DNA of 52,338 nucleotides from Actinomadura sp. 6K520 (GTDB lineage: Bacteria > Actinomycetota > Actinomycetes > Streptosporangiales > Streptosporangiaceae). Position numbers and translations under genes: made by a program. Location of the stretch: NCBI RefSeq assembly GCF_004349245.1, contig NZ_SMLC01000038.1:1-52338 (forward strand), given 5' to 3'. Numbering within the stretch: the first letter of the stretch is position 1; each line of letters begins with the position of its first letter. The notes under the pieces were generated by a model, which worked only from the letters and a program-made list of their open reading frames with translations, was not told the origin of the DNA and made no database searches. This document shows positions 8,132 through 16,073 of this stretch, in pieces.

Positions 8132-9040
8132 ATGCAGATCCTGCGCACGCCTGATGAGCGTTTCGGTGACCTTCCCGACTTCCCGTACGTGCCGCGCTAC
8201 GCCGAGGTCCCCTCCCCGGACGGCGACGGCACGCTGCGCATGGCCTACGTCGAGGCGGGGCCGTCCGATGGCCGGGTGGTGCTGTGCCTGCACGGCGAGC
8301 CGAGCTGGTCCTTCCTCTACCGGCAGGTCATGTCCGTCTTGGCGGACGCCGGACTGCGGGTGGTCGCCCCCGACCTGGTGGGGTTCGGCCGTTCGGACAA
8401 GCCCGCCGAGATCAGCGACCACACCTACGCCCGCCACATCGAGTGGACGCGCTCGCTCGTGTTCGACGCCCTCGACCTCAAGGACGTGACGCTGGTCGGG
8501 CAGGACTGGGGCGGCCTCATCGGCCTTCGCCTGGTGACCGCCCATCCGGACCGGTTCGCGAGGGTCGTCACGGCCAACACCGGGCTCCCCACGGGCGACT
8601 TCCCCATGCCGGAGACGTGGCTGAAGTTCCGGCAGTCGGTCCGGACCGCCCCCGAGTTCGACGTCGCGCGCAGCGTGGCCTCCGGATGCCGCACCACGCT
8701 CCCCGACGCCGTCCGCGCCGCCTACGACGCGCCGTTCCCCGACGAGTCGTTCAAGGCGGGCCCTCGCGCGATGCCCGGGCTCGTCCCGGCCGACCCCGAC
8801 GATCCAGAGGCGCAGCCCAACCGCGACGCCTGGGACGTCCTGCGCGCGTGGGACAAGCCGTTCCTCGTGGCCTTCAGCGACAAGGATCCCATCACCGGCG
8901 CGATGGCTCCCCTGTTCAAGCAGCTGATTCCGGGTGCGCAGGGCATCGGGCACCCTACGATCGAGGGCGCCGGGCATTTCCTGCAGGAGGACGCCGGAGA
9001 ACGGCTCGGCCACGCGATCGCGGCGTTCATGCGTTCCTGA
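8132..9040 (+). CDS. Haloalkane dehalogenase (alpha/beta hydrolase)
   Basis: This enzyme hydrolyses carbon-halogen bonds of haloalkanes to alcohol, halide and proton in the cytoplasm. The 302 residues open with MQILRTPDERFGDLPDFPY, the N-terminus typical of DhmA/DhlA-like (subfamily I) enzymes. HGEP (54-57) forms the oxyanion hole. The nucleophile Asp125 sits in GQDWGG with the halide-binding Trp126 next to it, Asp252 in SDKDP is the likely catalytic acid, and His282 in GAGHF is the base. Several ATGs lie in frame (8111, 8120, 8123, 8132); I chose 8132 on family alignment. The physiological substrate is unknown. RNase HII follows 23 bases downstream. Confidence 0.88.
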   Translation: MQILRTPDERFGDLPDFPYVPRYAEVPSPDGDGTLRMAYVEAGPSDGRVVLCLHGEPSWSFLYRQVMSVLADAGLRVVAPDLVGFGRSDKPAEISDHTYARHIEWTRSLVFDALDLKDVTLVGQDWGGLIGLRLVTAHPDRFARVVTANTGLPTGDFPMPETWLKFRQSVRTAPEFDVARSVASGCRTTLPDAVRAAYDAPFPDESFKAGPRAMPGLVPADPDDPEAQPNRDAWDVLRAWDKPFLVAFSDKDPITGAMAPLFKQLIPGAQGIGHPTIEGAGHFLQEDAGERLGHAIAAFMRS

Positions 9041-9063
9041 GCAGTCCCTCCTAAGGAGACCCC

Positions 9064-9843
9064 TTGGCCGACTCCACCCGTGCCCTGCCCGGCCTGGATC
9101 CCGCCCCGGCGGGCACCGTCGCCGCCTCACGCGTCGCGGGCTACGAGATAGAAGACGAGCTTCGGGCCGCGCCGTCCGGCAGGGGGCGTCCCATCAGGAT
9201 CGCCGGGGTGGACGAGGTCGGCCGCGGCGCCTGGGCCGGCCCGGTCGTCGTGTGCGCGGCGGTCACCGACCTGAGCCCGCCGCCGGTCTTGCATGGCCGG
9301 GGCAAGCGGGTGATCGGGCTGACCGACTCCAAGCTGCTCACCGAGGACCACCGCGAGTCCTTCGCCGAGGTGCTGCCCGGCTGGCTCGCCGGGCACGCGA
9401 TCGCCGCGTCCGGTCCCGAGGAGATCGACGAGGTCGGCATGACCGAGGCGCTGCGGCGCGCCGCCGTCCGCGCCCTGGAGTCGCTGCCCGTCCCACCCGA
9501 CGTGGTCATCCTGGACGGCAAGCACGATTTCCTCAGCCGGCCCTGGCGGGTGCGCTGCGAGGTCAAGGCCGACCAGAGGTCGGTCACGGTCGCGGCCGCC
9601 TCCGTCCTGGCCAAGGTCCATCGCGACCGGCTGATGGCCGAGCTGGACGGCCGGCACCCCGGTTACGGGTTCGCGGACAGCGCCGGATACCCCTCGCCTA
9701 CCCACCAGCAGGCACTGGAGGAGCTCGGGCCCACACCGCACCACCGGATGTCCTGGTCCTATCTGGACGACCTCCCACGCTGGCGGCATCTGAAGAAGCA
9801 CCGCGACCCCCACGCAGGCGAAGGGCAGCTCAGCCTCCTATGA
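9064..9843 (+). CDS. rnhB: Ribonuclease HII
   Basis: RNase HII cuts RNA in RNA/DNA hybrids and starts removal of single ribonucleotides from genomic DNA. The signature [16 protein letters not shown] places catalytic Asp50 and Glu51. Further conserved acids lie in [11 protein letters not shown] and in the [21 protein letters not shown] stretch. The TTG start at 9064 is supported by a strong taaggaga ribosome binding site seven bases upstream. At 259 residues it is slightly longer than average because of the roughly 40-residue N-terminal extension. Confidence 0.95.
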   Translation: MADSTRALPGLDPAPAGTVAASRVAGYEIEDELRAAPSGRGRPIRIAGVDEVGRGAWAGPVVVCAAVTDLSPPPVLHGRGKRVIGLTDSKLLTEDHRESFAEVLPGWLAGHAIAASGPEEIDEVGMTEALRRAAVRALESLPVPPDVVILDGKHDFLSRPWRVRCEVKADQRSVTVAAASVLAKVHRDRLMAELDGRHPGYGFADSAGYPSPTHQQALEELGPTPHHRMSWSYLDDLPRWRHLKKHRDPHAGEGQLSLL

Positions 9844-9933
9844 CCGGCTTCCCTGACCGGTGCCCGGCTGCCCGGCTGCCCGCGTGAGTCATCGCGGCCG
9901 ACTCGGGTAGCGCGACATCGGGAGGTAAATGCC

Positions 9934-10566
9934 ATGGACACCGTCGTCAAGAAGCTCCTGCACGAGTCGGGGGAGACGTTCGCCGAGGAGATCGGAATCC
10001 CCCTGAAGGACCAGCCGGCCGCGCTGTTCAAGCTGCTGGTCCTCACCAACCTGCTGAGCGCCCGCATCCCCTCGGACATCGCCCTCTCGGCGGCACGCGA
10101 ACTGTTTGACGCCGGAGGCGGGACCCCACGCGGGATGAGCAGGCTGACCTGGCAGGAACGCGTCGACGCACTCGGACGCGGCCGCTACGTCCGCTACGAC
10201 GAGAGCACCGCCTCCCGCCTGGGCGACATGGCCGAGATCGTCCAGGACAGGTACAAGGGCGACCTCAGACGCCTGGCCATCGAAGCCGAACGCGACCCCA
10301 AGAAGGCGGCCGAGCTGCTGCAAGAGTTCCCCGGCATCGGCCCCACCGGCGTGGACATCTTCTGCCGCGAAGCCCAGGCCATCTGGCCGTGGCTCCGCCC
10401 CTACGTCGATGGCCAGGTCAAGAAGGGCGCCGAACGGCTCGGTCTTCCCACCGACGCCGGCGAACTCGCCGCCAAGGTGCCGGACAAGGACCTCGCCCGG
10501 CTGACCGCCGCACTGGTGCGGGTGGCCCGCGACAAGAAACTGGCCGACGCCGTGAAGGCCGCCTGA
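9934..10566 (+). CDS. HhH-GPD superfamily protein, endonuclease III-like, lacking the usual Lys and iron-sulfur cluster
   Basis: This 210-residue protein has the HhH-GPD layout: helical N-terminal half, then the hairpin segment LLQEFPGIGPTGVDIF, then the YVDGQV loop. The latter aligns with VDTHV of endonuclease III and keeps the catalytic Asp. The lysine of endonuclease III (LPGVGRKTA) is replaced (PGIGPTG), so a bifunctional lyase mechanism is unlikely. The four C-terminal cysteines of the Fe-S cluster are absent. It is probably a DNA glycosylase-like protein of unknown base preference, or a DNA-binding relative without enzymatic activity. The start follows a gggaggt ribosome binding site. 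Confidence 0.75.
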   Translation: MDTVVKKLLHESGETFAEEIGIPLKDQPAALFKLLVLTNLLSARIPSDIALSAARELFDAGGGTPRGMSRLTWQERVDALGRGRYVRYDESTASRLGDMAEIVQDRYKGDLRRLAIEAERDPKKAAELLQEFPGIGPTGVDIFCREAQAIWPWLRPYVDGQVKKGAERLGLPTDAGELAAKVPDKDLARLTAALVRVARDKKLADAVKAA

Positions 10567-10585
10567 AGCCGCGGGCCCCCGGACC

Positions 10586-11866
10586 TCAGTCCTTACCGCG
10601 TGCGGCGACCCACTCCAGGTTCCAGTTGTACGCCTGGTCGACGGTCATCTTCCCCCAGCGCGGACGGCCGGGAGGCGGGAGGACGAACCGGCCCTCACGG
10701 CGGACGACCAGTTCGCCGCCCACGTTCTCGATGAGCGCCAGGACCGCGTCACGCGACGCGTCGACGCAGTCGTTCATGCGCATCTCGATCGGCGGCGCGC
10801 CCACCGGGAACAGCGTGGCGATCGCGTCCAGACCGCGGAAGTCGTCGGCGCCGTCGTAGATCTCGGCGAAGACCAGGATCCGCTTGAAGTCGGCGGTGTG
10901 GTCGAGGTTGATGTGGAGGTTCTCGCCCGTCTCGATCGCGCCGGTGCGGTCGTCCTTGTCGAGCTTGATGTAGGGCGGGCGTTCGAGGGCGCCCATGTCG
11001 CCGAGCGCGTGGATGATGCCCTTGCGGCCGTCCCGGAGCTCCCACAGGCAGCACAGGTCCAGGTCGAGGTCGACGCCGCGGCGGCGCTTGCCGAGCCGCC
11101 CCTTGGCCACGCCCTCCCGGGCGCTCCAGTTGAGGTTGACCCGCATGTGACCGGACGTCGCGCCGTGCTTGGTCAGGGAGACCGACGGCGCGCTCTTGGT
11201 CAGCGAGATGGCCCCGCCCGGCTGCTGCTGCGGCTGAGGCGGCGGGGGCGGCGCGTACTGGCCGGGCGGAGGCGCCTGAGGCTGCGGAGGCACGGGCGGC
11301 GCCATGGGCTGCTGCGGCGGCGGAGGCGGCGCGGCCTGGCCCGGGTCGTCGACCGAGATACCGTAGTCGGAGGCCAGGCCGGCGAGCCCCGAGTCGTAGC
11401 CCTGCCCTACCGCGCGGAACTTCCAGGCCCCCTGCCGCCGGTAGAGCTCACCGAGCACGAACGCCGTCTCGCTGGTCGCCCCGACGCTGTCGAACCGGGC
11501 GACCTCCGTGCCGCCCGCCGCGTCCACGACCCGCACGTACAGGCCCTGGAACTGGCCGAACGTCCCGCCGTCGGACGACGCCGCGATGACGATCTTGTCA
11601 ATGGCGGGCTCGACCCGGTTCAGGTCGACCGAGAGGACGTCCAGGACGGTCGGCCCCCGCTGCTTGCCGTCATGGCGAACCGCGCCCGACCTGTGCGCGG
11701 GCTGGTTGTAGAAGACGAAGTCGTCGTCCGAACGCACCCGGCCGGATTCGGCCAGCAGGAGCGCCGACGCGTCCGCGTCGGGCACGCCCGGGCCACTCTG
11801 CCAGCCGAGCTCGACCCGGACCGAGGGAACCGGCACCGCGGTGTTGGCGCCCTTCTGCAGCGACAT
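10586..11866 (-). CDS. Tandem TerD-domain protein
   Basis: The protein is 426 residues. TerD domain 1 spans about 1-175, with [20 protein letters not shown] and [13 protein letters not shown] Pro/Gln-rich linker follows at about 176-225. A second TerD domain opens with SVSLTKHGA and VNLNWSA and continues with [10 protein letters not shown] and the calcium-binding-type acidic clusters. TerD proteins bind Ca2+ and belong to the tellurite/stress-resistance (Ter) systems, often in signalling or phage-defence contexts. No other ter gene is nearby, so this is a stand-alone member. Its start has an aggag ribosome binding site. Its stop faces the HhH gene across 19 bases. Confidence 0.9.
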   Translation of the reverse strand: MSLQKGANTAVPVPSVRVELGWQSGPGVPDADASALLLAESGRVRSDDDFVFYNQPAHRSGAVRHDGKQRGPTVLDVLSVDLNRVEPAIDKIVIAASSDGGTFGQFQGLYVRVVDAAGGTEVARFDSVGATSETAFVLGELYRRQGAWKFRAVGQGYDSGLAGLASDYGISVDDPGQAAPPPPPQQPMAPPVPPQPQAPPPGQYAPPPPPQPQQQPGGAISLTKSAPSVSLTKHGATSGHMRVNLNWSAREGVAKGRLGKRRRGVDLDLDLCCLWELRDGRKGIIHALGDMGALERPPYIKLDKDDRTGAIETGENLHINLDHTADFKRILVFAEIYDGADDFRGLDAIATLFPVGAPPIEMRMNDCVDASRDAVLALIENVGGELVVRREGRFVLPPPGRPRWGKMTVDQAYNWNLEWVAARGKD

Positions 11867-12012
11867 GCACGCTCCTCATCGTCGATCGGTGTCCCCAACC
11901 TACGGCCAGTCACGGCGACCCCGCGACCTGCCGCGGGAGGAAAAGACGCATGAGATGCGGCCCGGAGTTGCGGAGCGGGCGGAAGACCCGGCCCGGCGGC
12001 GCCGCACCGCCT

Positions 12013-13062
12013 TCACGGGACGCGGGCGGTCCACTCCGGGGTGCTGAACTTGTCGGTGACGTACTTGCCGGCGAGGCGCAGCTCGTCCCCGGTCACCCGG
12101 TCGCGGGCCAGCCCGTACCGGCCGCGGAAGTGCTCGATCATCCGCTCGATGACCCGCTCACGGGGCAGCCCCGTCTGGCGGCGCAGCGGATCGACGCGCT
12201 TGACCGCGCTGGCGACCCCCCGGTCGGAGATCTTCTCCCTGCCGATCCGCAGCACCCGGAGCATCTTCGCCGCGTCGATGTCGTACGCCATCGTCACGTG
12301 GTGCAGCACGACGCCCGAGGCCAGCCGCTTCTGCGCCGCGCCCGCGATCTTGCCGTGGTCGGAGGTGATGTCGTTCAGCGGCCGGTACCACGCCCTGATC
12401 CCGAGTTCGCCGAGCGCCCCGAGCACCCAGTCGTCCAGGAACGCGTAGCTCTCCGCGAACGACATGCCGGCCACCAGCGTGTCCGGCGCGTACAGCGAGT
12501 ACGTGATCGTGTTGCCGGGCTCGATGAACATCGCCCCGCCGCCGCTGATGCGCCGGACCACGGTGACCCCGTACCGTTCGGCGGCCTCGGTGTCGACCTC
12601 GTTGCGCAGCGACTGAAAGCTGCCGATGACCACCGCGGGCGACGCCCACTCCCACACCCGCAGCGTCGGGGGCCGCCGCCCCGCGCCCACCTCCTCGGCG
12701 AGGACCTGGTCGAGCGCCATGTGCAGCACGGGTTCCTGCGCCGGCTCGTGGATCAGTTGCCAGTCGTGCTCGCGCCAGTCCGATGCCCGCACGAGGGCCC
12801 GCCGCACCGCGATGCCCACGGCCTCGGCGGTGATCCCCAGCATGACCGTGCCGCGCGGCAGCCCCGCCTCGACGCGGGTACCGATCTCCTTGGCGTCGAG
12901 CTTCGCCGGCAGGCCGTCCAGGGCGGCGTTGATGGCGTCCAGCGCCTCGTCGGGCTCCAGGAAGAAATCGCCGCTGATCCTCGGCCCGCGCAGCAGGCCG
13001 TCCACGACCTCGACGTCCGCGACGACGAGCTTGCCACCGGGAACCTTGTACTCACCGTGCAT
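12013..13062 (-). CDS. Lipoate--protein ligase family protein with N-terminal accessory domain
   Basis: This enzyme attaches lipoate (or octanoate) to the lipoyl domains of 2-oxoacid dehydrogenases and GcvH. The catalytic module has RRISGGGAMFIEPGN, the classical LplA motif, and the lysine-containing KIAGAAQKR. The first ~60 residues from the ATG at 13062 (HGEYKVPGGKLVVADVEV, then ISGDFFLEPDEAL) resemble the small accessory domain that is C-terminal in E. coli LplA and a separate protein (LplB) in Thermoplasma. Here it is fused in front. An upstream in-frame ATG at 13104 gives a 14-residue extension without domain support. Confidence 0.88.
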   Translation of the reverse strand: MHGEYKVPGGKLVVADVEVVDGLLRGPRISGDFFLEPDEALDAINAALDGLPAKLDAKEIGTRVEAGLPRGTVMLGITAEAVGIAVRRALVRASDWREHDWQLIHEPAQEPVLHMALDQVLAEEVGAGRRPPTLRVWEWASPAVVIGSFQSLRNEVDTEAAERYGVTVVRRISGGGAMFIEPGNTITYSLYAPDTLVAGMSFAESYAFLDDWVLGALGELGIRAWYRPLNDITSDHGKIAGAAQKRLASGVVLHHVTMAYDIDAAKMLRVLRIGREKISDRGVASAVKRVDPLRRQTGLPRERVIERMIEHFRGRYGLARDRVTGDELRLAGKYVTDKFSTPEWTARVP

Positions 13063-13137
13063 CACACACGTGCCAACCCCGGCTGAGCACCCTTGATTCC
13101 GCACCGACGGGCGAGCGGGCGGGAGCCCGCCCGACGT

Positions 13138-13506
13138 TCAGGCGACCACCCGCAGCCGCGCGTCGAGTGCGTCCAGGTCAGGAACGAACCACACGTGACC
13201 GGACGCGTTCGATTCGCTGACGAGTGCCCGCAGCGCCGAACTCGCGGCGAGGTGCTCGGAGATGTCCCCGACGACGGCCAGCCGCAGCCGGTAGTTGACG
13301 AACTTCTGCATCACGTCGCCCGCGAACCGGGTGCCCAGGGCGAAGAAGTCCGCGTCCAGCCGGCCCGCGGGCAAGGCCACCACTTCGGCGCCGAGGAACG
13401 CCGCGCCGATCAGGTCGAGCGCGTCCTCCACGGTCGCCACGGGCGGCCCGTCCGGGTCGCACACCATCACCTGCACACCGGCGCGCTCCTGCATGACGTC
13501 AGCCAT
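13138..13506 (-). CDS. DUF4180 domain-containing protein
   Basis: This small cytoplasmic protein (122 residues) has the DUF4180 pattern: VATVEDALDLIGAAFLGAEVV, LDADFFALGTRFAGDVMQKF, then NYRLRLAVVGDIS and HVWFVPDLDAL. The function of DUF4180 is unknown. Of two neighbouring ATGs (13512 and 13506), I chose 13506 because a perfect AGGAGG lies six bases before it and would abut the other. The start lies inside the end of the upstream helix-turn-helix gene (8-base overlap), so the two proteins are translationally coupled. Confidence 0.85.
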   Translation of the reverse strand: MADVMQERAGVQVMVCDPDGPPVATVEDALDLIGAAFLGAEVVALPAGRLDADFFALGTRFAGDVMQKFVNYRLRLAVVGDISEHLAASSALRALVSESNASGHVWFVPDLDALDARLRVVA

Positions 13507-13957
13507 CGCCATCCTCCTGGACGAGCAATCCGTTGTCGCCGCCGAGCACCGCTTCGAGCAGTCGCAGCACATCGGCGGTGGCGGCGGCGCCGCCCAGAAT
13601 CACGATCTTCATTCGGTTCCGCTCCCGGTCGTGGACCGTCTGCACGCGCAGCTGGTGGGAGGGGTCACCGGTGTTCACCCCCGCCAGCAGGAGGGTGCCC
13701 AGCCGGTCGGCCGCGGCGCGGTCGATGCCGTCGACCTGCACGATGCTCGACACCTCCACCTGCGAGGCGCCCGCGGGAGCGGACTCCGCGGGCTTTCCGC
13801 GTCCGGTCAGCTCGTCCAGGTCCGCCTGGGCGATCCGGTACTGCTTGCCGATCCGCACCGCCTTGAGGCGGCCGGTGCGGATGTAGCCCCGCACGGTGCG
13901 CACGTGCAGCCCGAGCAGCTCCGCAACCTCCTCGACCGCATACATTTTCTCCACCAT
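13499..13957 (-). CDS. Helix-turn-helix (excisionase/MerR-type) regulator
   Basis: Residues about 4-55 form an HTH_17/MerR-like DNA-binding domain (YAVEEVAELLGLHVRTVRGY, then IRTGRLKAVRIGKQYRI). The remaining ~95 residues hold a predicted mixed alpha/beta domain (QVDGIDRAAADRLGTLLLA, MKIVILGGAAATADVLRLL) that I cannot assign. The ATG at 13957 has a GGGGGA stretch before it; an alternative ATG at 13945 has GGAG. The gene ends 8 bases inside the DUF4180 gene. Three 10-bp direct repeats 22 to 48 bases upstream are a good candidate for its own operator, which suggests autoregulation. Confidence 0.8.
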   Translation of the reverse strand: MVEKMYAVEEVAELLGLHVRTVRGYIRTGRLKAVRIGKQYRIAQADLDELTGRGKPAESAPAGASQVEVSSIVQVDGIDRAAADRLGTLLLAGVNTGDPSHQLRVQTVHDRERNRMKIVILGGAAATADVLRLLEAVLGGDNGLLVQEDGDG

Positions 13958-13978
13958 CGTCCCCCAACATACCTCATC

Positions 13979-14005
13979 AGGGAACGATAGGGAACTTTAG
14001 GGAAC
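13979..14005 (-). promoter_or_regulatory. Three-copy direct-repeat operator candidate upstream of the HTH/DUF4180 operon
   Basis: The plus-strand heptamer agggaac occurs at 13979-13985, 13989-13995 and 13999-14005, exactly 10 bases apart. On the coding strand this reads as three GTTCCCT units phased by one helical turn. They lie 22-48 bases upstream of the HTH gene start, in the place of a promoter or operator. Head-to-tail sites spaced one turn apart are typical of iterons or cooperative HTH binding. The link to this regulator is inferred. Confidence 0.6.
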
Positions 14006-14152
14006 ATCTCCGGGCGACTGTCCGTCGCAGGGTGATCTGTCGTATTGACGGCCCCCCGCTCCACTTCACCTGGTATGTTCGCGCGACCCGACCGGCTGAC
14101 GTCATACTCTCCGTCGGGCACCGGCCGGAACCCCCGTGAAGGAGTCGATGGC

Positions 14153-14887
14153 ATGCGCACAAGGCCGCTCTACGACATCGCGGCGGTCCTCGCGCGACTC
14201 GGCGTGGGCGTCGTGTTCATGGCACACGGCTGGCAGAAGATCGAGGCGGGCGTCACCGCGACGAGCCGCTCGTTCGACGACCTCGGCGTCCCGCTGCCGA
14301 CCGCGGCCGCCGTCTACTCCGCCTTCGTCGAACTCCTCGGCGGGGCCGCGCTGATCGCCGGGCTCGGCCTTCCCCTCACCGGCGCCCTGCTCTTCCTGGA
14401 CATGGCGGGCGCGTTCATCTTCGTCCACGCGGACCAGGGCCTGTTCTTGGTGGACGGCGGGAACGTCCAGAACGGCTACGAGCTCGTCCTCGCCCTCGGC
14501 ATGGTCAGCCTGCTGTTCGCCGCGGGCGGCGGCGGCCGGCTGACCGCCGACCAGTGGATCCTGGGAAAGCGGACGCGGGCCCCGAAGGACGACGGGGACG
14601 AGGAGGACGCCGCGAGCTTCGTGGCATCGCTCCGCGCGGCCGAGACCAAGCCCGCGAAGAAGCCACGCTCCCCCCGTGCCGCGAAGGACCAGCCGAAGGA
14701 CCAGCCGCCCTCCCTGGATCCCCCCAAGAGCACCGGCACCCCCGACAAGCCGGACACGTCCGGCAAGGCCGGGGAAGGCGCCGAGGACGACGTGCTGGTC
14801 GCGGGCCGCAAGAGCCAGCGGCGCCGCGCGTCCCGCACCCAGCCGATCAAGCGCCCCTCCGGCACGGACGAGGACACCACCACCTGA
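14153..14887 (+). CDS. DoxX family membrane protein with long charged C-terminal tail
   Basis: From the ATG at 14153, preceded by gaaggag eight bases upstream, the protein has 244 residues. Residues about 8-140 form the four-helix DoxX domain (LARLGVGVVFMAHGWQKIEAG, FVELLGGAALIAGLGLPLTG). The last ~95 residues are hydrophilic and disordered, rich in Lys, Pro and acidic residues, and end in TDEDTTT. DoxX proteins sit in the cytoplasmic membrane and are linked to redox or thiol stress in some bacteria, but the function here is unknown. A strong hairpin 60 bases after the stop closes the unit. Confidence 0.85.
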   Translation: MRTRPLYDIAAVLARLGVGVVFMAHGWQKIEAGVTATSRSFDDLGVPLPTAAAVYSAFVELLGGAALIAGLGLPLTGALLFLDMAGAFIFVHADQGLFLVDGGNVQNGYELVLALGMVSLLFAAGGGGRLTADQWILGKRTRAPKDDGDEEDAASFVASLRAAETKPAKKPRSPRAAKDQPKDQPPSLDPPKSTGTPDKPDTSGKAGEGAEDDVLVAGRKSQRRRASRTQPIKRPSGTDEDTTT

Positions 14888-14946
14888 AACGCCAAGGAGG
14901 GAACCGGCCGAAGCCGATCCCCTCCCCGGAGGCCGCGAAGCCCGCC

Positions 14947-14973
14947 CGGGCCCGGTCACCCCGACCGGGCCCG
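14947..14973 (+). terminator. Hairpin terminator after the DoxX gene
   Basis: A perfect 10-bp stem (CGGGCCCGGT pairing with ACCGGGCCCG) with a 7-base loop lies 60 bases after the DoxX stop codon. There is no clear U-run, as is common for actinobacterial terminators. Confidence 0.6.
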
Positions 14974-15026
14974 CAACGCACTACTGGGGCAGAGCACTTA
15001 TTCGAAGGGTGCGGTATTCCTACGGA

Positions 15027-15452
15027 TCAGACGCCTTCAGTCCAGTACGTCTGCAGCCTGGCGACGGCTTCCTCCTTGGCCATCATCGCGACCTCGGCCT
15101 CATCGAGACCGACCCTGGAGATCAGCAAGTGAACGAGGTCGGCGGGCAATGCCCCCGATGGTGGCGTGGGCGTTCCGCGATCCGGCACGACCTTGTCCTG
15201 GACACACCCCCAGAACGTCGCCTCGTCCACCTGAAGCTGATCACGGAGGATATGGCCCCAGATACCGGGGCCATATGTGCTCCGATCGACCGGGTGGGAG
15301 ATGCGAGTCCTCAGGATCCGGCCGTCGGCAAGATCCAACTCATAGGTGACGTGGTGAGTCCCCGTTCGCCCACGGGCATTCCGCACCAGACGCCACCCTT
15401 CCGTCCGGCAGAAGCGGTCGTGGTCATCACGCGTGGGCTGCGGCCAGGTCAC
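15027..15452 (-). CDS. Toxin-like protein of a type II TA pair (cytotoxic translational repressor type)
   Basis: This 141-residue protein matches the small actinobacterial proteins usually named as cytotoxic translational repressors of TA systems. It runs DDHDRFCRTEGWRLVRN, then YELDLADGRILRTRISHP, then a conserved IWGHILRDQLQVDEATFWGC segment and an acidic helical tail. I prefer the GTG start at 15452 because it overlaps the antitoxin stop in a GTGA tetranucleotide. An in-frame ATG at 15473 would overlap by 25 bases. The HILRDQL..VDE..FW part is the most conserved. The cellular target (probably RNA or the ribosome) is not visible from the sequence. Confidence 0.78.
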   Translation of the reverse strand: MTWPQPTRDDHDRFCRTEGWRLVRNARGRTGTHHVTYELDLADGRILRTRISHPVDRSTYGPGIWGHILRDQLQVDEATFWGCVQDKVVPDRGTPTPPSGALPADLVHLLISRVGLDEAEVAMMAKEEAVARLQTYWTEGV

Positions 15453-15865
15453 CGAGCTTTCCCCACCAGCCAATCACGCAACTGCTCATCATCACTGAGG
15501 CTGATCAGCTGGACGAGCCCCCAGTTCTCGCGGTGGTTCGAAGCATCGAGCAGATGGTCCTGCCAGTCTTCGGCGTACTCACGCAGCGCATCGATCATCT
15601 CCGTGACGGCCTCGTCAAAGGTCCCTCCATCCGCAGCGATCGGCAACCCGGGGATGAAGATCGACCAGCCGTCGGCTTCCGAAACCACTTGCGCACGAGA
15701 TGGACTGACCACTGCGAGGTAGTGGCGCAATCGCTCGACGTCCACGATGGCGGTTCTGGACGACTCGCGACGCACCGTGGCCACGCGTCCTGTTTCAGCT
15801 GCGTCAAGGAGAGCCTTGAGATGCGCACGGGCCTCCGTATAGCTGTCGAAGTGAACAGCGGTCAT
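15449..15865 (-). CDS. Antitoxin: Phd/YefM-like N-terminus plus HicB-like C-terminus
   Basis: From the ATG at 15865, with ggaggt eight bases before it, the protein has 138 residues. Residues 1-50 (FDSYTEARAHLKALLDAAETG, then SRTAIVDVERLRHYL) have the Phd/YefM fold expected to bind DNA. Residues about 60-100 (ADGWSIFIPGLPIAADGGTFDEAVTEM) resemble a HicB-type domain. It precedes and is coupled to the toxin gene. A near-perfect palindrome 46-73 bases upstream is the probable autoregulatory operator. Codon use and GC are slightly lower than in the neighbours, consistent with a mobile TA module. Confidence 0.8.
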   Translation of the reverse strand: MTAVHFDSYTEARAHLKALLDAAETGRVATVRRESSRTAIVDVERLRHYLAVVSPSRAQVVSEADGWSIFIPGLPIAADGGTFDEAVTEMIDALREYAEDWQDHLLDASNHRENWGLVQLISLSDDEQLRDWLVGKAR

Positions 15866-15910
15866 GGCACTACCTCCATCGCAGCGTGCCTCCAGAGTGA
15901 CACTCGCAGG

Positions 15911-15938
15911 TAAGTACGTCAAGTACTTCACGTACTTA
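15911..15938 (-). promoter_or_regulatory. Operator palindrome of the TA operon
   Basis: The 9-base arms TAAGTACGT (15911-15919) and ACGTACTTA (15930-15938) are perfect inverted repeats. They flank a second palindrome, AAGTACTT, at 15921-15928. The whole 28 bases are symmetric except for one pair. On the minus strand, TTGACG (complement of 15917-15922) inside the palindrome could be the -35 element, so repressor binding would cover the promoter. Confidence 0.75.
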
Positions 15939-15999
15939 TGATGCCACACGCGCCGAAGAGATCGCGTTGCGCTGGATGCAACACGATCCCCCCGGCGCG

Positions 16000-16033
16000 G
16001 TGGAGCGATGCCCCGGCCCCTCCATCGCTCCAC
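16000..16033 (-). terminator. Hairpin terminator after nrdJ
   Basis: A perfect 11-bp stem (GTGGAGCGATG with CATCGCTCCAC) and a 12-base GC-rich loop lie about 40 bases beyond the nrdJ stop. This is in the right place to end the nrdR-nrdJ transcript before the TA promoter. Confidence 0.55.
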
Positions 16034-16073
16034 TGCTCTGAACTGGCCTTTTACGCCGTAGTGAGGCCCAGAA

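Noticed and set aside
7976..9130. Upstream extension of the AAA+ frame to a 1261-residue protein
   Set aside because: The extension lies antisense to the haloalkane dehalogenase gene and its residues are low-complexity, so it is a GC-driven shadow.
14045..14079. TTGACG and TATGTT as a promoter for the DoxX gene
   Set aside because: The spacing is 23 bases, too long for a normal sigma-70-type promoter.
15866..16033. N-terminal extension of the antitoxin from ATG 16033
   Set aside because: It would run through the operator palindrome and the nrdJ terminator and has no conserved residues; ATG 15865 has a good ribosome binding site.
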